Source: Escallonia rubra (Eukaryota; Streptophyta; Magnoliopsida; Escalloniales; Escalloniaceae). Taken from it: 64,000 nt of DNA. Where the stretch lies: positions 372,001 to 436,000 of the forward strand of contig JAVXUO010000990.1 in assembly GCA_033065855.1 (NCBI GenBank), written 5' to 3'. Position 1 is the stretch's first letter. Each line of letters opens with the position of its first letter. The notes under the pieces were generated by a model that saw only the letters and a program-made list of their open reading frames with translations, was not told the origin of the DNA and did not search any database. The position numbers were made by a program, and so were the translations under genes. Positions 1 through 10,000 of the stretch are shown here, one piece after another.

Positions 1-482
1 ATCGCCGCCTGTTGGGGCTGCTATCACCGCTGCTCTGACCACCTACTGCCCGTAAACCCTTCACACACCCACACATGAAACAACCATCTCATGTAAAATC
101 ACGACTTACAGGTAGACCGGCGAGATCTGGAGCTACCAGATTGGATGTTAATTGCATCCATAAATACCCGGTTGGGAGTCAGAGATCTAGATCTACCTTT
201 GAATTTATTTTTTCCCTGCCTTAATGAAAATGTTGGAGAAAGAACGGTGGTGGATTTAGATACATGTTCAATGGGGGTGGTGGGTAGTGAAAATAAATGG
301 CGGTGGTGGAGGAGAATTGGTCAAATCTTGGCTATGGTGGTGGGGTAAATTTACATTCTTACGAGAGGTATTACCGTCATTTCCTTACTTCTATTAATTT
401 TATAAAAGGAAAAATAAAAATAATAATTTAATATGATAAAAATAATTAATAGACATCGTGTATAGTTTTATATAAATCCTAA
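1..482. other. Intergenic, no gene seen
   Basis: AT-rich spacer with short open frames of no recognisable content. The end of this stretch (480-482, TAA) is the left target duplication of the MITE that follows. Confidence 0.5.
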
Positions 483-923
483 GGGTTCGTTTGACAAATT
501 TTTTTTTTTGGTTTTCAGTTTTTAAAGAGCAGTTTAATTTTTTTTTAAAAAACAAGTGGGTGTTTGATAACCCCTTTTTTTTGGTGTTTGGTAACTCTTT
601 TTATTTTGACTTTTTTTTTTTGGTGGTTTGCAGTGGCGGTGGTGGGGTGTAGCGGTGGCTGCCGGCAGTCTCCGGCGGCCGGAGCGGCGGTGGTGGCCGG
701 AGGTGGCTGCCGGCAGTCTTCGGCAGCCGACGGTGGTCGCCTGAGGTGGCTTCCAGCGGTGGGAGGGTGGTGGTCTAAGAAAAAAAAACCAAAAGTGAAA
801 AAAAAAACCAGTTTCTGAAGTTTTTTTTTTTACTCTTCAGTTTAAAAACTGGTTTTTAAAATTGAAAAAAAAATATTTACCAAAAAAAAAAAAAAGAGCA
901 AAAAAAGTTCGTCAAACTGGCCC
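483..923. mobile_element. Tourist/Harbinger-type MITE
   Basis: The stretch is bounded by imperfect terminal inverted repeats. The left end reads GGGTTCGTTTGACAAATTTT and the right end, on the opposite strand, reads GGGCCAGTTTGACGAACTTT. Both ends are flanked directly by TAA (480-482 and 924-926), which is the target duplication used by PIF/Harbinger elements. The interior has long A/T homopolymers and a CGG/GGT-rich core at about 630-775, with no transposase. Non-autonomous status is inferred from size and lack of coding sequence. Confidence 0.6.
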
Positions 924-997
924 TAATCCTAAGAGTACCTTAAAAATAGTAGGTACGCAAGTAGTCGACAATGCTTACTTTGGTTCGGCTACCTGCA

Positions 998-1005
998 TTT
1001 CCCGC
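998..1005 (+). promoter_or_regulatory. E2F-type site upstream of CAP-D2
   Basis: TTTCCCGC matches the plant E2F consensus WTTSSCSS and lies 74 bp upstream of the CAP-D2 start codon. Condensin genes are expressed around S/G2/M in plants, so such a site is expected. Binding is not shown by the sequence. Confidence 0.45.
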
Positions 1006-1035
1006 TTTCTGTTACTTTTAACTTTCATTTCAAAA

Positions 1036-1074
1036 TCTCTCTCTCTCACTCACACACACACACACACACACACC
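1036..1074 (+). repeat. (CT)n(CA)n microsatellite in 5' UTR
   Basis: A CT run followed directly by a CA run ends a few bases before the CAP-D2 start codon. It would be transcribed as 5' UTR and is likely length-polymorphic. Confidence 0.8.
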
Positions 1075-1078
1075 CCAA

Positions 1079-4000
1079 ATGGCTCTGCCCTTCATCTTCC
1101 CCCCAAATCTCCACTCCCTCGAAGACGATGAAAACAGCGGCGGCCGCCTCGCTGTCCAGTCCCCCACCCCTCTCTCCCCCCTCCGACCCTCCCAACTCGA
1201 AGAATTCGTAAAAGGTCAGTTCTCTGCCTCCCGAAATTCCCCCAAAATTAACTGAAAAACCTAACGCTCCCACGTATCCGCTCTGATTTTGCAGGCGTAT
1301 CGTTCGATTTGTCGGACAAGGAGCTGTTCTGCGTCGAGGAGCAGGACGTGTTCGACCGGGTCTACTCGCTAGTCAGGGGCTTCGGCCGGCTCGCCCCCGC
1401 CTGCAAGTTGAGTATCGTCGAGAGTCTCCGGTCGAATCTCAGCGTTTTGCTTCCCAGTATCGATTCGCTCTCCAGGGCCTCGGTCTCGAATGCGGATGGC
1501 GGTGATGGAGCTACGGTACTTGACCGGGTCGCCTCGCATCGCAACACGTTCAAGATCTACACGTTCTTTCTGGTGCATATCGTGCTCGTGGAGGAGTCGA
1601 GCATTGCGGCCAGTAACAGTGTTAAAGTAAACTCTCCTCCGCACGATCACACACACGCGCACTGACTTGCACATTTGTGCAATCAATTGGTGTCGAAATG
1701 TTATTGCTTTTGTTTTGTTGTAAATGGAGTCGCAAATACACAAGTATACTCTCCGCCACGCGCGCACACACATACACATGTATACACATATATGCAATCG
1801 ATTAGTATCAAAATGTTGTTGCCACTGTTTTGTTTTGACTGGAATAGTAAGCATTATTCCACATAGGAAAATGATAATTATACAGATTGCTGATTGGTTT
1901 GCTTTCGGTGTCTTAATCTGTTAGGACACCCACACCCACACCCGCACGGACAATAACATATGGGCATGATACGTATTCAAACAGTTTTCGATTGTTTCTC
2001 GTCCATATCATGCTTGTGGAGGAGTTGAATCTCGCTTCCAGTAACAGTATCAAAGTACACTCTCCCCCACAGTTGCACACAGACATTTATGCAATTGATC
2101 CGTGCGAAATAGTATTCTTAATGGGTTCACGAGTGTTAAGAATAAAATCCCATATTGGGAAAATGTTACAATTAGCGTTCCAATATACTAAGCCTTATGG
2201 GCCTCTTCTGGTTTTGAGGTGCATGCTTTCCCAATGTTTATAGCCAAGTATGTCTAAGTCTATACGCATTTGGGTTTGTATTCAAGCAGCTAGTGTTGAT
2301 ATGCTATTCTACTGTTCTGTTCAACAGTTCGATGGATTTAGCCATTTAGGGGTTTAGTTGAATATCTTTAGTTGTACATACACGACGTATAAAGTCAATT
2401 GCCCATTTTGGTTAACAAGGTAGCTTTGGTGGTATTGTCTAATAAGATGGCATTTGGCAGCCATAAAAAACAATTACTAGCTAAAAAAGTGGATCAAGTA
2501 ACTAGTTTTACACTAGTAATGTCCGACCTTTTCAAAATTTGTGACTTTCTCTTTCATATATCAGTGCACATGCAATAAACCACTAGTATTCATGACACGT
2601 CTTGATTTTGTTATTGTTTAGTTATGATGAGGAATGTTAAAGGGTTGTCAAGATTTTGTCGTTTGTGGAATAGGTGGCGGTGACTAGTAGGAAGAAACAA
2701 ACTATAAATTCATGGAACTGGCAGCCACAGAGAGGTCGGATACTAACTGTCATTGCTAATTCACTGGAGATTAATCTCGGGTTGCTGTTTGGCTCATCGG
2801 ATCCGGACGAAAATTATTTGTCTTTCATAGTGAAGTAAGTTGCGTAGTTTTTATACCACAGAAGACAGATAACATGTATGTATGCTGTTCTCATATTGAT
2901 TTAATTTCGTAACTTGGCTTATTGTAGAAATGCTTTCTCTATGTTTGAGAATGCAACACTGTTAAAAGATTCCGACACAAAAGATGCTTTATGTCGTATA
3001 ATTGGGACTTGCGCCACCAAATATCACTATACTGCCCAATCATGTGCTTCAATCCTGCACTTAATACACAAGTATGATTTTGTCGTCACCCATCTGGCTG
3101 ATGCTGTTGCTGGGACTGAAAAGAAGTACATTGATGGCAGCCTGGCAATCTCCATCATTAGAGAGGTCGGGAGGACTAACCCGAAAGACTATCTGAAAGA
3201 TACTGTTGGGGCCGAGAATGTAGGGAGATTTCTTGTGGAGCTTGCTGATCGACTGCCAAAGCTGATCTCGACCAACATTGGTCTATTGGTCCCACATTTC
3301 GGTGGAGAGTCCTATAAGATAAGGAATGCTCTTGTGGGAGTGTTGGGTAAGTTGGTAGCAAAGGCCTTCAATGATGTCGAGGGTGAAGTGAGTTCGAAAT
3401 GTATTCGTCTTCGAACCAAGCAGGCGATGTTGGAAATCTTGCTAGAACGCTGTAGGGACGTTTCAGCTTATACTAGGAGTCGGGTTCTTCAGGTTTGGGC
3501 TGAATTGAGTGAAGAACATTCTATCTCAATTGGTTTGTGGAATGAGGTCGCAGCAGTAGCTGCTGGAAGGTTAGAGGATAAGAGTGCAATTGTTAGAAAA
3601 TCTGCGTTAAATTTACTTATCATGATGTTGCAGCATAATCCCTTTGGTCCACAACTTCGAATAGCTTCTTTTGAAGCGACCTTAGAGCAGTACAAGAAGA
3701 AGTTAAGTGATCTTGAACCAAGCTCCCCACAGGACAGTGTTGTAGATGGGTTACCATCCAATAGTGATTCTGGCAATGGAGATGGGGCGGTCGATGGTGT
3801 ATATGCTGAAGGCTTGTCCAGTGAACCGCAAGATAGCTCTAGTGACAGCTTCATGCCTCACTTAGACAATGAGGTCGGTCATAAGGATATTTCTGTGCCA
3901 GATGTTGGGAATTTGGAGCAAACTAGGACTTTGGTTGCATCCCTAGAGGCAGGATTGAGGTTTTCCCAATGTGTATCAGCCACGATGCCAACCCTGGTTC

Positions 4001-7000
4001 AACTAATGGCTTCATCTTCTGCCACTGATGTTGAGCACACAATTCTATTGCTGATGAGGTGCAGACAGTTTCAAATTGAAGGCTCAGAAGCCTGCCTCCG
4101 TAAGATGATGCCACTGGTAATATCTTATACTCATACTCTCTTGGAATCAATATCACATTTATTGTACATCAGTAATCTGACTTTGAGATCTGCTTCACTG
4201 ATAGTTTGACGCGAAGAATGACCTATATGTGATAAATATGTATAGGCTTTTTCCCAAGACAAATCCATTTACGAAGCTGTGGAGAATGCATTCATTACAA
4301 TTTACATAAGAAAGAACCCAGCAGAAACGGCTAAGAATCTTTCGAATCTGGCCATTGATTCAAATATTGGAGATCTTGCAGCTTTGGAGTCTATAGTTGG
4401 TGCCTTGGTATCAAAAGGTGACATAACTGCTAGCATGGTAATGTCCTTTTCCACCCTTGAGAAATGTCTTTGATGATCAAGTGTTCTTAGCTCATGGCAC
4501 TTTCGGTTGGATCTCATTAATTACCTAATGTTACTTCTCTGGGGGAGTTATGAATTGCATCTGTTGAACTGAAAATAAGCACCAGAAATTTTGAGGATTA
4601 GTATTTGCTATAACATATGGGCCCACATGAATTTATTTGAGGTACCCTATTAGGTTGGGGATCTTTTAACTCAGTTGCATAAGAATCAGCATGATGGTTG
4701 CAGATTTGTGTAACTTGTTGCTAATGTTGGCTGGCTTATGAAGGGTGCAGAGTTGTATGTTTTTCCATTTTATGAACACATATTTTTATGTAAATGCCAT
4801 TTTCCGTGGACCAGCTACATTGAATTGGACAGACCAAAGTAATATTAATCATATTCTGTAGCTGATCAAAGTTCTGGTGTTTTACTACTTTTGATGAATC
4901 AAAATGTGCAATCTCAGCCTAATGAACAACTTAACCTATTTTCCACCTAGAGCTTAAGTCTTCACTCCTGTTTGAGCTTCCATTACCCCGAACATCAGTT
5001 GTCAATAGCCAAAATTTTGTCATGCGTGTTACTGAATTTCTGTGTGAGTGGAATTTTAGGACATGCCCACTGAATATAAATTTGTAGAAAGTACCAGAAA
5101 GGCTCTAAAAATACTAAGTACCTGTTCCTACTGTAGCATTTGATGGACACGCCATTTGCTACAAGGAGCCCCTATTAATGATTTGGTGACCTAGCATAAT
5201 ATATTTTGTAACTGCTTGAAGCGCTTCTCATAATATTTTGTTTTAAGCAACTCTGATTTAAAATAAAATGATTCGAGCAATTCAAGTTACCAAATATTTA
5301 GAAGTTGTCTGGTTTAGAAAATACAATTATGGGAAAGTATGCTTTGTTTGTATGTTCAGTAATTTTTAGGAGGAAAACTGGCTATTTGAACTCATGCTCT
5401 GTTAACTTAAATTTATTTTAGATGGAATGAGACACAAATAGAATGCATGAGCAGCTCATTGACCTATAACTAGAATAATAAAGAGTTATTCAAACCAAAA
5501 TTTGACTACACGAGGTTCAAGCATGTTAATAATACTGTCTTGAACTTGCCTTCCATGCTTTTTATTTTTTATTATTCTCTCATTGGAATAAAGCTTGAAC
5601 TTCAGTTGTGTATCAGGAAACAGAAAACAATTCTACCAAGGTGTTCTTACATATGTAGTGAACACTAGTATGTCATGGACACTCTTTGACTTGTTTATCG
5701 CTTCTTCAACATGATTATAGTTTAGTAGAAAGGAACATGTTGTCATAAGACTATACAACATATTTCCAAGTCCAGGAGTAATCATTTAGTTTTTATGAAG
5801 GAAAAAATTTCTGACTCCTATCAGATATATGATCTGATGAGTCATAAGTCATAACTTTCTAGGTTCAGGAAGAATCATTTTGATTTTTAATGCCAAATAG
5901 TGAAACTCCGTGGGTGAATGTCAAGTTTTTTATTTTTCCTTGAATGCCCATTCTCCTGTTCATAAGGTTGCATGATACAGCACAATTTCGCTGTTAGGAA
6001 TGTTGTAATCAGTGTTCAGGTTGCGATACACTATAGGCGGGATACATACTTTTGGTAACTTATCTAGCTTTATAAATTAAAGGAAACTGACCAAGTCGTG
6101 ACTAAGTAGATATAAAGATGAAAAGGTGATGCTGGTAGTTAACATAAGATTTATCTGGTATCGGTTGTGGCTCCTGCTACTATATCCAGTGAAGTAAACA
6201 CATCTTTTATACTTGATATTGGATTCTACTGGCTTTATGAGTACTCTTTCTGTCGCCATGGTAATAGTGAGAGAGTTGGTCTGAATCTTGAAATGTGCTA
6301 GTAAGCCAAATTGTAGTCATGGACCTTTGTCCATCTTCTCCATATTACAAGCAAAACCTCCTAATCGTTTAAAATGAACCTGTTATAGCTATATTTTCAT
6401 CTTTCAGAACTTTCCTTCCCTCTCCTTTTATGAAGGGGTAAAAAAAACATGACAAAGTTATTCATTGTTGCAGATATCAGCATTATGGGATTTCTTTTGT
6501 TTTAATGTTAATGGAACGACTGCCGAGCAAAGTCGGGGTGCTTTATCTGTCTTGTGCATGGCTGCAAAGTCATCAGCAGGGGTCCTCAGTTCTCACTTAC
6601 AAGAAATAATTGATATTGGTTTTGGTCGTTGGGCTAAAGTTGAACCTTTGCTTGCGAGAACAGCATGCATTGCTCTTCAGAGGTTGTCTGAAGAAGATCA
6701 ACAAAAGTTGTTATCTAGTAATGGAAGCCGGGTGTTTGGTATTTTAGAAAGCCTAGTCACAGGATTTTGGCTTCCAGAAAATATTTGGTATGCTGCTGCT
6801 GAAAAAGCAATCACTACAATATACACACTTCATCCAACACCTGAAACCTTAGCTGCTGATCTAGTGAAAAGATCTCTTAGTTTGGTATTTCTTACTACTG
6901 GAGGGGATGAATTGCAAAATGACAGAGAAAGTAGCTGCCCCAATTTCCTTACATCTGTTCAAGTAACAAAACTAAGTAGATATCTATTTCTGGTGAGCCA

Positions 7001-10000
7001 TGTTGCCATGAACCAACTGATATATGTAGAATCCTGCGTACGAAAGATCCAAAAGGATAAAGCAAAGAAAGACAAAATGGCTGCTGAAGTGCAGACTGTT
7101 CCTAGCAAGGGCACTGCAACTCTTGATGCGTCAAAGGTTGAGATTGAACTTGTGATCTGACTTAATTTATGGAACACGATGCTGTCCTCTGTGTTCTAAT
7201 CTAGGCTGGATAGGGTTAGTGTGGTTCCAATCTCCTTTTTCCATCCCTTGCAGGAGAGTGGAATCAATGCAGAGTTAGGTCTTGCTGCCTCTGATGATGC
7301 AATGCTTGATATTCTCTCTACAAGAGCAGAAAAAGAAATTGTTGCTGGTGGTTCAACTGAGAAGAACTTGATTGGCCATTGTGCACCTTTCCTATTAAGG
7401 CTCTGTAGAAATTTTAGTCTGATGCAGAAGGTAATGCTTGCCTCCCATTTCTTATTCAATAAAGCCAAGTTTTTCGATTATTTGGTAAACACCTTAATGC
7501 ATGGCATACATTTGCATGCTTATTGTGGAGTTCTAGAAACTAAGTCGTATTTGATAAGATTCTAACATATATTCACTTATGCAAGTCTAGAGAGCATGAT
7601 GCAACATTTCAAGTCATCAGATTTTCTGCAAGAAGAAAATAGGGTCAATATCTTTGTAAAAAGAACTGAAATCTTCTTTCCTTAACCATTAATGCTTATG
7701 TATCTGATCACTGATTGGTTATTTATCATCCCATCTAAAGACTTACTAATAACTAACCATTGTTCTAGTATCCTGATTTGCACACATCTGGAATGCTCGC
7801 TTTATGTCGGCTTATGATTATTGATGCAGATTTTTGGTAAATCTCTCTCTCTCTCTCTCCCCCCCCCCTTCTCTATCCCGCCACACACGTACACACAATC
7901 TAAAATAAGTAATGCCTAAACTTTTCCTAATGGCTGCCCAGTGATGCAAATCTCCAGCTTCTATTTACTGTCGTGGAGAGTGCCCCCTCAGAAACTGTTC
8001 GTTCAAATTGCACTATTGCTCTTGGCGATCTTGCAGTTCGTTTTCCTAATCTATTAGAACCATGGACCGAGAATATGTATTTAAGGCTACGAGACTCTGC
8101 AGTTTCAGTGAGGAAGAATGCTGTGTTGGTTCTTTCCCATCTGATATTGAATGACATGATGAAGGTTTAAGAGCCTGGCTAATGAATTTATTTTCTTTAC
8201 CTTTTGGTTTGAGTTATTTATGGTCTCATTGCAACAATTTTGTGGATAGGTTAAAGGCTATATATATGAAATGGCTATAAGACTGGAAGATGAAGATGAA
8301 AGGATTTCCAACCTGGCCAAACTGTTCTTCCACGAGTTATCGAAAAAAGGTAATACTTCCATCTTGTGTTTTCTGTGCTTTCGCCCCACTCACAGATAGC
8401 TAATGAGCTTGAATTGTGGGATTTCATGCCCCACGAGTGGGTTGCGAAGCGCCTTCACATCCCAGCGCATTTCAGATGACATTGAACTACGAATATTCTG
8501 CCTACAGGGAACAATCCAATATACAATCTACTTCCTGATATCCTTGGCAAATTATCCAATCAGAATTTAAAGAGGGAGTTATTCTTCAACATAATGCAGT
8601 TTTTGATTTGTTCCATCAAGAAGGTACAGGTGTAACTTGGAGAGTGACATTGCATTCTTATTTTAAAGACAAATTTACATTGTCCCTGTCAAATCTGTTT
8701 AGGACAAACAAATGGAAGCTCTTGTTGAGAAGCTCTGCAATAGATTTTGTGGAGTCACAGGTACGGGTTCTTACAGTTCTATCAATCTCCCATCTTAAGA
8801 TTTGCTAGTTTTATCCCCCTCTTCTTGTGCCTGCTTTTAGGAGTCCAAGGCACCAAGGTAACATAATGCATGTAGTATTTTAGACTTGCATAAAATATTG
8901 TTGGAGCATGATAACATTGTTGGGTCCATTCTCTAATAGCTTAAAGCCTTTAGAGCAATTGGTAACTTAACATGGTATCATAGGTCTGGTTTGACAAGGT
9001 CTTGGATTCAACTCTTCCTGCTTGCGTATTTGGTCCTCCCTTTATTTGTGCACTTTGTGGAGGCGCACCTTGAGTTATATCTCATTGATTTGTCTCTCCA
9101 CGTGCGATCAGGGCCTTGCACATGAGTGGGTGTTAAAGCATGATAACATTTTTGGGCCATTTCTCTAATAGATTAAGATTTTAGAGCAAGTGTAACTGAA
9201 CAAATATGCCTGACACAGATCTTAAACTTACCATGCAACATGGCAACGAAAGACTACATAGTGGCGGAGTTTTAGTTAATGGTATTGTCCATTATGGATG
9301 TTTGAAATCTGTTTTGCCTTATATTTTCTAAATATGTCAGTTGCACACCACAAATTTGCCTAGGGAAAATAAGGAAAGATTTTATTTTTACACCATATTG
9401 TAAATGTTTAGGTGGGCATTCAAGAAAGCATGTGACACGGTATCACGAAAGTTATGGGGTGAGTAGAGGGCACTAGAGAAAGGAGCACCTACCAAGTATA
9501 TTGATGTGAGTAAGGATATGTATGACGAAGCAACAACTAGCGTGATAACAACTGATAGACTGGCTGCTGAGTTCCAACTTGCCAATCACTATTGGACTTC
9601 ACCAAGGGTCAGCTTTAAGCCCATATCTCTTTACTCCGGTTATGAACGAGCTCACTAAGGATATTCGGGATGAGGTCCCATGGTGTATGTTCTTTGCAAA
9701 TGATACAATTTTAATTGATGACTAGATTAAACTAAACGTCAGGCTTATGGACAAGTACTTTAGAGTCCAAAGGCCTTAGGTTTGAGCAGGGCTAAGAGAG
9801 AGTACTTGGGATGCAATTTTAGTTAAACTAGGAGGAAACGGGAGGAGGAAAGTATGGATGGTCAAAAAGTACCTAAGAAAGATATCTTTAGGCATCTTGG
9901 ATCAATATTACACATGGAGGGAGAGATTGACAAGGATGCTGCCATATGACAAGAGGAGCCTGGCTAAAGTGGGCGTTTGCAACTGGGTGTTGTGCAATCG

